DNA of 64,000 nt from Staphylococcus lloydii (GTDB lineage Bacteria; Bacillota; Bacilli; Staphylococcales; Staphylococcaceae), in the NCBI RefSeq assembly GCF_015775975.1, contig NZ_CP064056.1, positions 1,550,001-1,614,000 of the forward strand, in the 5' to 3' direction. Below, in pieces: positions 21,278 to 31,201 of this stretch (its first letter is position 1; the number at the start of each line of letters is the position of its first letter). A program made the translations under genes and the position numbers. The notes beneath the pieces are model-generated. The model made no database searches. It was not told the origin of the DNA and worked only from the letters and a program-made list of their open reading frames with translations.

Positions 21278-21291
21278 CGAATATTTGTTCG
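21278..21291. promoter_or_regulatory. SOS (LexA) box upstream of recA
   Basis: CGAATATTTGTTCG (minus strand CGAACAAATATTCG) matches the Gram-positive LexA palindrome CGAAC-N4-GTTCG with one mismatch. It is 86 bp before the recA start. A weaker half-site (CGAAC at 21320-21324) lies 30 bp further up. The core promoter elements around it are not clear. Confidence 0.85.
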
Positions 21292-21360
21292 CTATTAAAT
21301 TGACAAAACTTCTTATAATCGAACATGCGTACTCTATAATTTGATTATTGTAGTATTATA

Positions 21361-22506
21361 TCAGTGTTTAATAAAATTTAGTAATCTTATGAGTGCATAA
21401 TTTGGCGTTCTAGATTTAATTAGATTTCTTGATTGTGTCATATTAAACGACTGTACATGTAATTTATCTTTTAACAATATGCCTAAATAAACTTTATTGT
21501 CATCATATAATAATGCAATGCCCATATCTGTTTCAAATAAATCTTTAACAATAGTTGCACCGATTGCCAATCGATTATCGATACTATCACTGTCCGTTAT
21601 AAATTTATTAGAATGAGGTAACATGCCTTTCAACTTATGAGCATCATTGTAATCTTGTAATCTACTATATAATTTGCCGTCGGTTACACCATCATATATT
21701 GCAAATGAGCGACTGACCTCTTTCATAACAGCTTGCTCAAGTTTAATGTCATCCGAGCCATAATAATAGTCACCAATTCTTGATAATATTTCTTGCTTAA
21801 TAGGTGCAATTAAATTTTGACATTCCTTAGTAGTTTGTCCATTAGCAGTTAGACGGATATTAACTTCATGTGTACCAGCCAATGGTGCAATTGTTGGATT
21901 AGTTTGATTATCAATTAAATCCATTAGTTCTGTTTCTACGCGAGATTCTCCAATGCCAGCAAACCTAAGTAGTTCTGAAAAGATGACTTGTTCGCCATCG
22001 AGTAAATGAGGTAATAGCTCATTTTTAGCCATTGGTTGCATCTCTTTTGGTGGCCCGGGTAGTAAGGCGATACGTTTGCCATTAGTTTCTACAAGCATAC
22101 CTGGCGCCATACCAACTTTATTTTCTAATACTTTTGAACCTTCAATAACCAATGCTTGTTGTTTATTATTAGGTGTCATAACTTGATTTTGTTGTTTAAA
22201 ATAATCCTCGATATACGTTAAAGCTTGTTCATCTGTAACTAAAGAACGTCCTAGTACATTAGCCACTGTATGTTTAGTTAAATCATCTTTAGTTGGTCCT
22301 AAACCACCTGTTAGAATTACTGTGTCATTATTATTTAATGCATTAGTCACTACTCGTTCTAGTCGTTCAGGGTTATCACCTACCACTGCATGTTCTAGCA
22401 CACTATGACCTATGCCATTTAATAGTTTTGATAAATATTGTCCATTCGTGTTGGCAATTTGACCTAACAATAGCTCTGAGCCAACTGCTATAATTGAAAC
22501 TTTCAC
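21361..22506 (-). CDS. cinA: CinA family protein (competence/damage-inducible), degenerate C-terminal domain
   Basis: 381 aa. The N-terminal MoeA-like/COG1058 domain is intact: MKVSIIAVGSELLLGQIANTNGQYLS, VILTGGLGPTKDDLTKHTVA and RIALLPGPPKEMQPM; in related enzymes it carries ADP-ribose pyrophosphatase activity. The C-terminal region should be an NMN-deamidase domain, but the Ala-Glu-Ser-Cys-Thr-Gly-Gly motif is replaced by IYDGVTDGKLYSR and the later Gly-rich catalytic stretch is absent, so deamidase activity is unlikely. Start GTG with AGGAGG 9 nt upstream. Gene order pgsA-cinA-recA is conserved in Firmicutes. Confidence 0.92.
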   Translation of the reverse strand: MKVSIIAVGSELLLGQIANTNGQYLSKLLNGIGHSVLEHAVVGDNPERLERVVTNALNNNDTVILTGGLGPTKDDLTKHTVANVLGRSLVTDEQALTYIEDYFKQQNQVMTPNNKQQALVIEGSKVLENKVGMAPGMLVETNGKRIALLPGPPKEMQPMAKNELLPHLLDGEQVIFSELLRFAGIGESRVETELMDLIDNQTNPTIAPLAGTHEVNIRLTANGQTTKECQNLIAPIKQEILSRIGDYYYGSDDIKLEQAVMKEVSRSFAIYDGVTDGKLYSRLQDYNDAHKLKGMLPHSNKFITDSDSIDNRLAIGATIVKDLFETDMGIALLYDDNKVYLGILLKDKLHVQSFNMTQSRNLIKSRTPNYALIRLLNFIKH

Positions 22507-22663
22507 AACTTATTACCTCCTTCAATATGTATACGAAGTACATATTAACTATACCCTCTATTATAAAACTAAAAATCTTTAAAAATCTAAGAATAATAAT
22601 TGGAAAAATTCAGCTATATGCATGTTAAAAATAAAAACGATGCTTACTAATTATTTATACAAT

Positions 22664-22697
22664 TAAAAATGACAGAAACCATATCGATTTCTGCCAT
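22664..22697 (-). terminator. Rho-independent terminator after pgsA
   Basis: ATGGCAGAAA / TTTCTGTCAT on the minus strand (22688-22697 with 22669-22678), 10 bp with one G-T pair, 9-nt loop, then five T residues. It begins 19 bp past the pgsA stop. Confidence 0.88.
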
Positions 22698-22716
22698 TAC
22701 TTATGAAAATATATTA

Positions 22717-23295
22717 TTATTTTGCTTTAAATACATCTCTACCTTTATAGAAATATTCAACACCAGAAAGTATAGTAAAGAATACGCCAATATAAAGTAG
22801 TACTTGTCCTAATGGAAAACCTATCCATGTCGCTAATGGGTCGCCTAAGAGAATCCAAATTAACGCAACCATAGTAACCGCTGTTTTAATTTTACCTAGT
22901 TGTCCTGCAGCGCTTACGAAACCTTGTTCAATTTGTAATAAACGTAGTCCTGTTACTGCAAATTCTCTGGCAATAATAATGATTGCAACGACAGAATTAG
23001 TTAAATCTATTTGTACTAATGCTATAAGGGCAGCAGATACTAATAACTTGTCTGCTAAGGGATCCAAAAATTTACCCATATTCGTAACTAATTGCCATTT
23101 TCTGGCTAAATATCCATCGGCAAAGTCACTTAACGAAGCTACGATAAATACTATACCACTTATTATTAACTCGATTCTTACATTGTAACCTCCGATAAAT
23201 GACACTGTTCCAAACCCAAAATTTGCCAATGCAAAAATTAAAAATACTGGAATTAGTATAACCCTAAAAACCGTTATCCAATTCGGTATGTTCAT
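22717..23295 (-). CDS. pgsA: CDP-diacylglycerol--glycerol-3-phosphate 3-phosphatidyltransferase
   Basis: Membrane enzyme for the committed step of phosphatidylglycerol synthesis; PG feeds cardiolipin, lysyl-PG and lipoteichoic acid. The 192-aa protein has several transmembrane segments and the CDP-alcohol phosphotransferase motif in [28 protein letters not shown] (D-G-x2-A-R-x8-G-x3-D-x3-D). ATG with GAGG upstream. It follows the rodZ-like gene closely and is ended by the terminator at 22664-22697. Confidence 0.96.
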   Translation of the reverse strand: MNIPNWITVFRVILIPVFLIFALANFGFGTVSFIGGYNVRIELIISGIVFIVASLSDFADGYLARKWQLVTNMGKFLDPLADKLLVSAALIALVQIDLTNSVVAIIIIAREFAVTGLRLLQIEQGFVSAAGQLGKIKTAVTMVALIWILLGDPLATWIGFPLGQVLLYIGVFFTILSGVEYFYKGRDVFKAK

Positions 23296-23337
23296 ATAAA
23301 ATCCTCTTTTCTATTTATATCTTAAATCGTTGACTTC

Positions 23338-23733
23338 TTATAATATGATTACCGCTAAAATCCATAGCACTATTGTAATAAGAATAACGGTACTAATAAC
23401 TACTACCAATTGCAACGGTTCTTTATCTTTTCTTCTATATGACGGTGCTTCACCATTAGAAAAAGCGTGAATAGCTTCATTGATGTCACTATTTCTTCTA
23501 TTTGGAATTTCGTCTCTATGAGACTCAATCAATTGATCCGAGTCTATATTAACAGCTTTAGCATATTTAGTAATAAACCCTTCAGCATAATCTGCATTTT
23601 TCAAACCGTTAAAATCATTGTTTTCGATTAACTTTAATGTTTCACGCTTAATATGTGTTTTACCTTCTAATTCATTTAGCGTCATTCCTAAACGTTCACG
23701 ACGCCCTTTCAAAGTTTGACCAATAGTATTCAC
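23338..23733 (-). CDS. RodZ/YmfM-like helix-turn-helix membrane protein
   Basis: 131 aa. The cytoplasmic N-terminal XRE-type HTH (IGQTLKGRRERLGMTLNELEGKTHIKRETLKLIE, about residues 4-65) is the one that binds MreB in rod-shaped bacteria. A linker follows, then a single C-terminal transmembrane helix (LVVVISTVILITIVLWILAVII). The extracellular RodZ domain found in rods is missing; the protein ends right after the membrane helix. Start GTG with AAGGAG 10 nt upstream; a nearby TTG runs into TGA. It is located between ymfK and pgsA as in B. subtilis (ymfM). Confidence 0.88.
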   Translation of the reverse strand: MNTIGQTLKGRRERLGMTLNELEGKTHIKRETLKLIENNDFNGLKNADYAEGFITKYAKAVNIDSDQLIESHRDEIPNRRNSDINEAIHAFSNGEAPSYRRKDKEPLQLVVVISTVILITIVLWILAVIIL

Positions 23734-23766
23734 GGCAAGATTGCTCCTTACTTCACTACAATATTA

Positions 23767-24603
23767 TTAAAAGAAACCAAAACCATCACCGAAGTCACCA
23801 AATCCATTTTCGCCAAAATCTAAATTATTTTTTCTTTTGACCGTATTTTTCTTCATTTCTTCATAATGAATTTCTTGGTTTTTATTTTCTCTCAACTCAA
23901 TTATATAATCAAAATCATTCATTTCGTAATCACTAGTTTCGACAAATAAATCTGGATGTTCAACGACTTTAATCGCTGGTAAATTCATAACTTCTTTAAC
24001 TAAATCTTGGTGTTTAGCATCTGATTCTCTTGCGGTTACGGCGCCATCAATAATGTAAACATGGTCAGAATCATATTCACCTTTAATTAATGAACTACGT
24101 ACTGTTTGTTTAATAAGTGTTGAACTAATAAATAGCCATCTTTTATGCGCACAGACACTACCGGCAACGATTGATTCTGTTTTACCAACGCGAGGCATAC
24201 CTCTAATACCAATCAATTTATGTCCGTTTTCTTTAAATAATTCTGCCATAAAATCGACTAACAAACCTAAATCTTCACGTTCAAAGCGAAATGTCTTTTT
24301 ATCATCTGCATCTTGCTCTATGTAACGCCCATGTCTTACAGCTAGTCTGTCACGTAGTTCAGGTTTTCTCAACTTCGTAATAGAAATATCATCTATTTCG
24401 CTCACTATACCTTCAAAACGACTTACTTTTTCTAAGTTATCCGATTTAATAAGCAAACCTCTTCGCGCTTGTTCAACACCATTAATGGTAACAATACTAA
24501 TACCCATCATGCCTAAAAGACTCGAAATATCACCTAATAAACCTGCACGGTTCATAGTGATTTCATATTCTAAATACCATTCTTTTTTTGTAGTAACCGT
24601 CAT
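23767..24603 (-). CDS. ymfK: YmfK family protein (DUF3388)
   Basis: 278 aa, conserved beside the EF-P-modification genes; function unknown. The N-terminal 75 residues look like an ACT-type regulatory fold (YLEYEITMNRAGLLGDISSLLGMMGISIVTINGVEQARRGLLI). The central part carries a P-loop-like GMPRVGKTES and the DSDHVYIIDGAVTARESD segment. The C-terminus is a Lys/Asn-rich stretch ending in a Gly/Phe repeat tail (FGENGFGDFGDGFGFF), which could be a short flexible interaction motif. ATG with AAGGGGTG upstream. An extended -10 (TGTTATAAT, TATAAT at 24701-24706) in the 145-bp gap suggests a separate promoter for ymfK-rodZ-pgsA. Confidence 0.85.
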   Translation of the reverse strand: MTVTTKKEWYLEYEITMNRAGLLGDISSLLGMMGISIVTINGVEQARRGLLIKSDNLEKVSRFEGIVSEIDDISITKLRKPELRDRLAVRHGRYIEQDADDKKTFRFEREDLGLLVDFMAELFKENGHKLIGIRGMPRVGKTESIVAGSVCAHKRWLFISSTLIKQTVRSSLIKGEYDSDHVYIIDGAVTARESDAKHQDLVKEVMNLPAIKVVEHPDLFVETSDYEMNDFDYIIELRENKNQEIHYEEMKKNTVKRKNNLDFGENGFGDFGDGFGFF

Positions 24604-24748
24604 ATTTTACACCCCTTAGTTTTCGAGCAGTGACAAGTTTAAACAATGATACAAACGGACAATTATATGTTTGTTATCGTTTGCATTTAATTATATGGTC
24701 ATTATAACATTGAATATTAATTTCGTGGAACATAATATTGTCTTCTTT

Positions 24749-25453
24749 TTATAAATACCAACCGCCGTTAATTTTTTGAACGGTGCCGGTTACACTTTTA
24801 GCAAAAGGATGACAAAGATAAGCACACGTATGTGCAATTTCTTCTGGTTCAATTAAGCGCTGTTGCGGCAAGTCATCAAGTATTTGTTGGAGTTCTTCGT
24901 CACTCCATACCTCAGACATACGTCCTCGTACAATACCCGGTGTAATTGCATTAACCGTAACAGTTGTTAGTGCTAATTCTTGACTCATTGCTTTAACGAA
25001 TCCTATTTGTGCACTTTTCATTGCTGAATACACTGATTCTAAACTAGCGCCAGTTTCACCCCATATAGATGAAATAACGATTATTCTACCATTATCACTG
25101 CGACGGAGTTGATCTACAAAATATTTAGACAGTCTAATAAATTCTCGTACATGAAGACAATATGCTTCATCAATTTGTTCCTCATGCATGTCTTGAAGTT
25201 GTCCATAAAGCGCATTGCCACCTGAATATATTAAGCAATCTAAATTATGTATAAACCCAAATACTTTATTATAATCAGACGTTGCTAATAAATCACATTG
25301 CACAAATTGCACCGCATCATTTTCAAATTGTTGGGTTAAGTTTGTTAAATCTGTGGAATTATATTGCACGATCACTTCATAACCTTCATCTAATAAACGG
25401 GTAACAATCGCTTGTCCTATCGAACCAGAACCACCTATAACAAGTGCCTTCAT
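24749..25453 (-). CDS. ymfI: Elongation factor P 5-aminopentanone reductase (YmfI), SDR family
   Basis: 234-aa short-chain dehydrogenase/reductase. In B. subtilis YmfI reduces 5-aminopentanone on Lys32 of elongation factor P to 5-aminopentanol, which supports translation of polyproline stretches and swarming. Visible: NADP-binding GGSGSIGQA (residues 7-15), IYSGGNALYGQ, catalytic Ser in VISSIWGETG, YSAMKSAQIGF (Tyr-x3-Lys), and ITPGIVRGRM. The ATG is one base after the stop of the upstream ymfH gene; GGAG lies inside that gene's end, so translation is coupled. Confidence 0.9.
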   Translation of the reverse strand: MKALVIGGSGSIGQAIVTRLLDEGYEVIVQYNSTDLTNLTQQFENDAVQFVQCDLLATSDYNKVFGFIHNLDCLIYSGGNALYGQLQDMHEEQIDEAYCLHVREFIRLSKYFVDQLRRSDNGRIIVISSIWGETGASLESVYSAMKSAQIGFVKAMSQELALTTVTVNAITPGIVRGRMSEVWSDEELQQILDDLPQQRLIEPEEIAHTCAYLCHPFAKSVTGTVQKINGGWYL

Positions 25454-25454
25454 A

Positions 25455-26741
25455 TTATTTCATCTCCAACCGGCTATCAACCATTTGCTCTAAATTTAAA
25501 CATTGCTTAGCGGTCTCATTCACACTTTCCAACGTAATATCTTCCACTATTTCTAACATATCGAAGAGGCTTACCCCTTCAAAATGTAATTTAGTATACT
25601 GATTGGCAATATATTCTGGTGAATTTAATCCAGAAATGAATTCTCCAATAAATTGCTTCTTCAGTAATTCAAAGGCTTCATTATCTGTTAATTTACCTTG
25701 AGATTGTGCTAACTCTGCTAATAATAATTGCTTTAGTTCATCTGGCTTTTGTGTAGCACTTGAAATAATTGAAAAACTATACGTTGGTTCTAATATAAAT
25801 TGGTATCCAAATGTATCGTCTATCAATTCACTATTAAGTAATGATTGGTAAAAATCTGTTTCCTCACCAAATACAAGTTCAAAAAAGAGTGTCATCTCTA
25901 AATCTTTGCGGACATATTGATCGGCCGAAGCATTCGTTAATGGCTTGTTTTTAAAACCGAGCATTAATCTTGGAGATTGTAATTTCATCTTTTCTGAGAC
26001 GAACTGTTGATTAACCTCTTCTTTTTCAACTAGTGCATCTCGTTGAATCTCAGGTTGTGCTACTTTATCTCTTTTATCTTCATGTTCAGTTACAATTTTT
26101 AAAATTTGCTCGGGATCTACATCGCCCACCACGAACAACACCATATTAGATGGATGATAAAATGTTTCATAACATAAATATAAATCATCTTTCGTTATCT
26201 CATATATACTATCAACACTACCCGCAATATCTACTTTAATTGGATGGGTATCATACATCGCTCTTAATGTGTTAAACATGATTTTATAGCCTGGTTGCTC
26301 TTGGTACATTTTAATCTCTTCTGCAATAATACCTTTTTCTTTATCTACAGTTTCTTTCGTAAAGTACGGTGTTTCAACCATAGTGAGTAAACGCTTAATA
26401 TTTGTTTCAACTTGGTCTGTAGCACTAAACAAATAGCTAGTACGGTCAAAACTCGTAAAAGCATTGACTTGGGCATTATCTTCTGCAAATGCTGTAAATA
26501 AATCATCTTCTTCATTCTCAAATAACTTATGTTCTAAAAAGTGAGCAACACCATCTGGAACTGTTATGTATGAATCTTGATTATGAGGTTTAAACTTACT
26601 ATCTAATGAGCCAAATTGTGTTGTATATGTTACAAACGTTTTTTGAAATCCTTTTTTAGGTATAATAAAGACGTCTAAGCCATTATCTAATTTTTCTTTA
26701 TACACATATTCGTCTATTTGTTGGTAATATTGTTCCTCCAT
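25455..26741 (-). CDS. ymfH: M16 peptidase-like protein YmfH, metal-binding member
   Basis: 428-aa insulinase/pitrilysin-family protein. It has the inverted zinc motif HxxEH: His67-Phe-Leu-Glu70-His71 in VAHFLEHKLFENE, with a downstream glutamate in EEIKMYQEQPGY. It pairs with YmfF, which lacks the motif, in the usual active/inactive M16 heterodimer pattern. Current annotation practice links the pair to 5-aminopentanol modification of EF-P because of ymfI next door; the substrate is not proven. The start ATG overlaps the ymfF stop (TAATG), so the two are made in a fixed ratio. Confidence 0.9.
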   Translation of the reverse strand: MEEQYYQQIDEYVYKEKLDNGLDVFIIPKKGFQKTFVTYTTQFGSLDSKFKPHNQDSYITVPDGVAHFLEHKLFENEEDDLFTAFAEDNAQVNAFTSFDRTSYLFSATDQVETNIKRLLTMVETPYFTKETVDKEKGIIAEEIKMYQEQPGYKIMFNTLRAMYDTHPIKVDIAGSVDSIYEITKDDLYLCYETFYHPSNMVLFVVGDVDPEQILKIVTEHEDKRDKVAQPEIQRDALVEKEEVNQQFVSEKMKLQSPRLMLGFKNKPLTNASADQYVRKDLEMTLFFELVFGEETDFYQSLLNSELIDDTFGYQFILEPTYSFSIISSATQKPDELKQLLLAELAQSQGKLTDNEAFELLKKQFIGEFISGLNSPEYIANQYTKLHFEGVSLFDMLEIVEDITLESVNETAKQCLNLEQMVDSRLEMK

Positions 26742-28009
26742 TATGCTTCTCCTCCCTTAGTCAAAATATATATAGTATCTAAGACTGTCGCTTGGGCTAA
26801 AGCGATAATTTGGTCGCGAGAAACATTCATAATACCTTCTATGTATGTAGACTCTGTCATATTTGACTCGAGTAACAAGTTATTATTTAAACGTTCTATA
26901 ATACTTTTAGGTCTATCTTCCGCTTCTCGTCGTTGTGAAATAATCACTTTTTTAGCTAAATCGATTTTATCGTCAGTAAAATCACCTTGTTGGAACTTTT
27001 CAAATTCTTTAATAATCGTTGCTTGGGCAGTCTCGTATTTATCAGAGGCTACACCACTCAATACAAACATATAGCCATTTTTACTATCAATTTGTGAATG
27101 GATTGAATAAGCTAGACTTTGCTTTTCGCGTACTTCATTAAACAATACTGAAGATGGATCCCCACCGAACATCATGTTTAACACAACAAAAGTGAAGTAA
27201 TCATTATCTCCAAATTTAGTTGGGAACTTAAACCCCATGTTTAATTTCGCTTGATCAATTTCATCATATTCGACTACAACGTGAGGCAATTGATTTTTAG
27301 GTTTGACTTGAACATCATTAAATGATTCAAATTTAAATGGTTTTAATTTAAAATATTTATTTATATTTGATTTAACTTCCGTTTCATTGACATTGCCCAC
27401 TACGTATACTGCGCAATAGTCATTTTCAATCATAGATTGATATGTATTATATAAAGACTCGTTCGTAATATGTGCTATCTTTTCTACTTGACCTGTAGAA
27501 AGTTGACTATATGATTGTTCTCCAAACATATGTTGAAGTAAGTTTAAAAACGCGAGTTGTGATTTATTATCTTCAACAGCTTCTAATTTTTTAGTTAATA
27601 AAGACTTCTCTTGCGCCAATAAAGTTTCATCAAATAAACCGTCATTGGTTAATGGATGCCAGATTATTTCTTTTAGTAGTTCAATACCCTGTTCGAATAA
27701 AGGTGTGGTATCTTTTAAATATTTCTCGTTAACTAACTCTAGAGAGATTGTAATCACATGTTTATCTTTAAATTTAGAAACATAGCTATTTACATATGCG
27801 CCATAAAGTTCAGATAACTTTCTATTGAAAGCTTTATCTGTTGGATACTTTTGAGTAGCTCTCATAAGTATTTTACTAAGTAACGACCTAGAAGTAATCG
27901 TCTCTTCTTCTAATGGAGCCATAAACTTCAATGTAATCATCGTCGTTTTAAACTTAGTTGTTGGTAATACACTTACATGAAAATTATCTTGTGGTTTTAT
28001 ATTTTCCAA
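26741..28009 (-). CDS. ymfF: M16 peptidase-like protein YmfF, inactive partner
   Basis: 422 aa, M16 fold, no HxxEH motif at the expected N-terminal place (APLEEETITSRSLLSKILMRATQKYPTDKAF). The C-terminal half has the arginine/tyrosine substrate-handling region (FNEVREKQSLAYSIHSQIDSKNGYMFV) that non-catalytic M16 subunits keep. It therefore probably supplies substrate binding to YmfH. The start is TTG (28007-28009) with only a weak GGGG upstream. It lies between ymfC and ymfH; all three and ymfI have gaps of 25 bp or less. Confidence 0.88.
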   Translation of the reverse strand: MENIKPQDNFHVSVLPTTKFKTTMITLKFMAPLEEETITSRSLLSKILMRATQKYPTDKAFNRKLSELYGAYVNSYVSKFKDKHVITISLELVNEKYLKDTTPLFEQGIELLKEIIWHPLTNDGLFDETLLAQEKSLLTKKLEAVEDNKSQLAFLNLLQHMFGEQSYSQLSTGQVEKIAHITNESLYNTYQSMIENDYCAVYVVGNVNETEVKSNINKYFKLKPFKFESFNDVQVKPKNQLPHVVVEYDEIDQAKLNMGFKFPTKFGDNDYFTFVVLNMMFGGDPSSVLFNEVREKQSLAYSIHSQIDSKNGYMFVLSGVASDKYETAQATIIKEFEKFQQGDFTDDKIDLAKKVIISQRREAEDRPKSIIERLNNNLLLESNMTESTYIEGIMNVSRDQIIALAQATVLDTIYILTKGGEA

Positions 28010-28034
28010 TAATTTTCCCCACTTTCATTTTAGT

Positions 28035-28748
28035 TTATACTCTATTTCTTACCGCTTTAAATTTAACTAAACTACTTTTAAAGTAATTAAATGAATAAAA
28101 CACAGGTTTATCATTTTCATCATAATGAACTAATTTTAACAACATTAAACCTTCATGAGGTGAAGCATTCAATAGATCAGAGATGTGTGGTTCATAACTT
28201 ATCGCTTCTATTTCGGTTTCAGCATAACTAATTTCTTTATCAGAATATTGTTCAATCGCGTTTAAAATAGATTGTCTATGTTCTTGATACTGGAAACAGG
28301 TCAAATCATCATTTGGAATTTTATCTAAACAATAAACGACTGGAAATTGATCTGCCGTACGAATACGCTCAATAATCGTGACAAGTGTTTTATCTTCTAT
28401 TTCTAAAGTATATGCATCTAAAGATGTAGCTGGCTTTTCATCTAAGCTAATAAATTCAGTACCTGCATTATAACCTTGTTCTTCAATCATTTCACTTATA
28501 CTTACTAATTCCCCTAATGGGTAAAGGAAAGGATGCAGCGGTTTAACACTGACACCTTCCTCTAAGTTATTCGTTAAAATTTGTTCTGTTATTAATTCAT
28601 CTACGCCATCGTAGACATCATCTGTTTTAACTTTTAGGTCTCTAGCAATGCTTAAATAACTAGGCAATTTATCACCGTTATTTAATTTACCGGCCTTAAT
28701 TTGGTTTAAAATCCACTCTTTAACTTTATACACTGAAGTTAATTCCAT
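28035..28748 (-). CDS. ymfC: GntR/HutC-type transcriptional regulator (YmfC)
   Basis: 237 aa. An N-terminal winged HTH (VKEWILNQIKAGKLNNGDKLPSYLSIARDLKVKTDDVYDGVDEL, residues 8-55) is followed by a UTRA ligand-binding domain (TEFISLDEKPATSLDAYTLEIEDKTLVTIIERIRTADQFPVVY..., ending MLLKLVHYDENDKPVFYSFNYFKSS). The effector is unknown. The recognition helix is atypical for GntR: the usual S-x-x-T-V-R-x-A-l is replaced by KVKTDDVYDGVD. ATG 2 bp after the spoIIIE stop with AGGTG upstream, so it is coupled to spoIIIE and heads the ymfF-ymfH-ymfI group. Confidence 0.87.
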   Translation of the reverse strand: MELTSVYKVKEWILNQIKAGKLNNGDKLPSYLSIARDLKVKTDDVYDGVDELITEQILTNNLEEGVSVKPLHPFLYPLGELVSISEMIEEQGYNAGTEFISLDEKPATSLDAYTLEIEDKTLVTIIERIRTADQFPVVYCLDKIPNDDLTCFQYQEHRQSILNAIEQYSDKEISYAETEIEAISYEPHISDLLNASPHEGLMLLKLVHYDENDKPVFYSFNYFKSSLVKFKAVRNRV

Positions 28749-28750
28749 AT

Positions 28751-31168
28751 TTACACCTCATCGCTATTTAAATCAACTAATATTTGTCTTGGTTTGCTTC
28801 CTTTTTGTGGTCCGATGACCTGATTACTTTCTAAATCATCCATCAATCTTGAAGCTCTATTATAACCTATCCTGAATTGACGTTGTAACAACGATGTACT
28901 TGCTTTTTGTTGTTCGATGACAAATAAATAGGCTTCATCATAAAGTGGATCTTCACTTTTCATTTCAGATTTCTCTACAGGTTCATCCGGTTCCATCTCT
29001 TTAACATAATTTGCTTTTTGTTGATCTACAACGTAATTAACAACGTCTTGTACTTCTTGTTCACTTAAAAATGCGCCTTGCACACGCGTACGTATTGAAC
29101 CGCCATTAGCTACATACAACATATCGCCTTTACCGAGCAGTTTATCTGCACCGCCACTATCGATGATCGTTCTTGAATCAGTTTGTGAACTTACGGCAAA
29201 TGCTATTCTTGATGGAATGTTGTTTTTAATGATACCGGTAATAACATCTACTGAAGGTCGTTGTGTAGCGATAATCAAATGGATACCTGCAGCACGTGCC
29301 ATTTGCGTTATACGTTGAATGGCATTTTCAACATCTTTACCAGCCACCATCATTAAGTCAGCTAATTCATCTACGATAGTAACTATATAAGGTAATTCTG
29401 CTTGTTTTTCATCAAGCTCTTCGTTTTGACGACGGATATATTGATTGTATCCTTCTATATTTTTAGTCGAAGAATGTTGGAACAAGTCGTAGCGTCGTTC
29501 CATTTCAGCAACTACTTTTTCTAATGCTTGTGCAGCTTTATGCGGGTTTGTAACTACAGGTGTTAACAGATGTGGTATCCCGTTATAGACATTCAATTCA
29601 ACCATTTTCGGGTCGATTAACATTAATTTCACTTCGTGCGGTTTGGCATTTAATAAAATACTCGTAATAATACCATTGATACATACGGATTTACCGCTAC
29701 CCGTTGAACCAGCCACTAATAAGTGAGGCATTTTGTTTAGTTCGACTGTAATAGGATCACCAGAAATATCTCTACCTAAACCAACTTCTAATTTATTCTC
29801 AGCAGGGAATTTTTCATCTAATACTTCTTTTAATGCAACCAGTGAAATTTTATCATTTGGTACTTCTATCCCTACCGCTGAGCGACCAGGAATTGGAGCT
29901 TCAATTCTTATATCTTTCGCTGCTAATGCTAACGCTAAGTCATTATTTAAATTTACAATTTTGCTTACTTTGACACCTTGTGCTGGTTGTATTTCATATT
30001 GAGTAACTGCAGGTCCTATCTTAATTTGAGTTACTCTGGCGTCAACACCAAAGTTTTTCAATGTAGTTTCAAGTAAACGCCCTTTTTTCTGCACTTCAGC
30101 CTTAGAAGTGGATTGTTGTTTCGCAGGTTGTTTAAGTAAACTCAATGGCGGTATATTATAAGCTTCATTTTCTACTTCTCCTGCATCAGAAATTGAACCA
30201 GAATTATCATGATCAGTGATTTCTTCTGTTTCTTGATTGTTGTCACCGTTTGTATCACGTTTATTACTTTTACGTGAATTACTTGTAATAGAAGATGGTG
30301 AGTGATTATTATCCTCCGGTTCATTGTCGCTTTCTTGTAACTCTTTTTGTGCGTTATTTTCTGAATCATTGTGCCCATAAATAGGGATTGTGGATTGTGG
30401 CGTCTGTTGTTCCTTCTCTGTAACTTCTGGTAAATCACTAACGTCTTTTACATTATTAGCTTCTGCTTCTTGTGCCGCTTTTTTCTCTGCTTTAACTCTC
30501 GCTTTGGCTTCTTTTTTGACTTTATTTTGTTGTCTCTTTTCACTTAATTTGTATGAAGCAGACTCGCTTTTCACTTTAGCATTATCAAAGAAACTTTTAG
30601 CTACATCTCTATGACGATGTTTCAGTATCAACACAATACTAGAGATAATTAATAAAATCGTAACTATAATTACGCCAACTATTGATATAAGAGGTGTTAA
30701 TAGTTCTAATAAATAGTATCCTAGTAAGCCTCCGCCAAAATTTGGGAAGTGTGAATGTTCATATGATTTATATACAAATGACAGTACTGGTTCTCTTTTA
30801 GATTGGCTTGTATGAGAAAAATGAAATACTATTTGTGTTAATAATAATAAAGTCAATTGTAATACAATCGCGCCGATGGTTCTTCTGGTCTTAGGTATCC
30901 CTTTGTAAAAAGTTATAAATATTGTTGCTGCTAATATCAATATATAAGTTAAATATCTACTCATACCAAATAAATAGTTGAAAAAACTATCTAACATGAC
31001 ACCAACAATGCCTAATTGAAAAACAGCTAATACCGTTAAGATTATAACAATTATCGCAAAAATATATTTTAAGGCGTTATCACTTTGTTTATTTTTACGA
31101 CTTGTCGTTTTCTTTTTCGTATTAGTTGGCTTTTTCTTAGCAGTTGTTCTTTTCTTCGTTTGTGGCAA
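28751..31168 (-). CDS. spoIIIE: DNA translocase SpoIIIE/FtsK
   Basis: 805-aa membrane-anchored DNA pump that moves chromosomal DNA across the division septum. Layout: Lys/Thr-rich N-terminus, about four transmembrane helices within residues 29-185, a charged low-complexity linker (about 190-345), then the RecA-like motor with Walker A GSTGSGKS at 487-494, Walker B around Asp600 ([12 protein letters not shown]), and the C-terminal winged-helix gamma domain that reads orienting octamers. Start TTG (31166-31168) with AAGGTG upstream. Staphylococci also carry a larger FtsK; this position next to rnjB is the SpoIIIE copy. A 14-bp inverted repeat lies in its leader. Confidence 0.95.
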   Translation of the reverse strand: MPQTKKRTTAKKKPTNTKKKTTSRKNKQSDNALKYIFAIIVIILTVLAVFQLGIVGVMLDSFFNYLFGMSRYLTYILILAATIFITFYKGIPKTRRTIGAIVLQLTLLLLTQIVFHFSHTSQSKREPVLSFVYKSYEHSHFPNFGGGLLGYYLLELLTPLISIVGVIIVTILLIISSIVLILKHRHRDVAKSFFDNAKVKSESASYKLSEKRQQNKVKKEAKARVKAEKKAAQEAEANNVKDVSDLPEVTEKEQQTPQSTIPIYGHNDSENNAQKELQESDNEPEDNNHSPSSITSNSRKSNKRDTNGDNNQETEEITDHDNSGSISDAGEVENEAYNIPPLSLLKQPAKQQSTSKAEVQKKGRLLETTLKNFGVDARVTQIKIGPAVTQYEIQPAQGVKVSKIVNLNNDLALALAAKDIRIEAPIPGRSAVGIEVPNDKISLVALKEVLDEKFPAENKLEVGLGRDISGDPITVELNKMPHLLVAGSTGSGKSVCINGIITSILLNAKPHEVKLMLIDPKMVELNVYNGIPHLLTPVVTNPHKAAQALEKVVAEMERRYDLFQHSSTKNIEGYNQYIRRQNEELDEKQAELPYIVTIVDELADLMMVAGKDVENAIQRITQMARAAGIHLIIATQRPSVDVITGIIKNNIPSRIAFAVSSQTDSRTIIDSGGADKLLGKGDMLYVANGGSIRTRVQGAFLSEQEVQDVVNYVVDQQKANYVKEMEPDEPVEKSEMKSEDPLYDEAYLFVIEQQKASTSLLQRQFRIGYNRASRLMDDLESNQVIGPQKGSKPRQILVDLNSDEV

Positions 31169-31201
31169 AATTCACACCTTCTTTTACTAAATCTATGTAT
31201 C

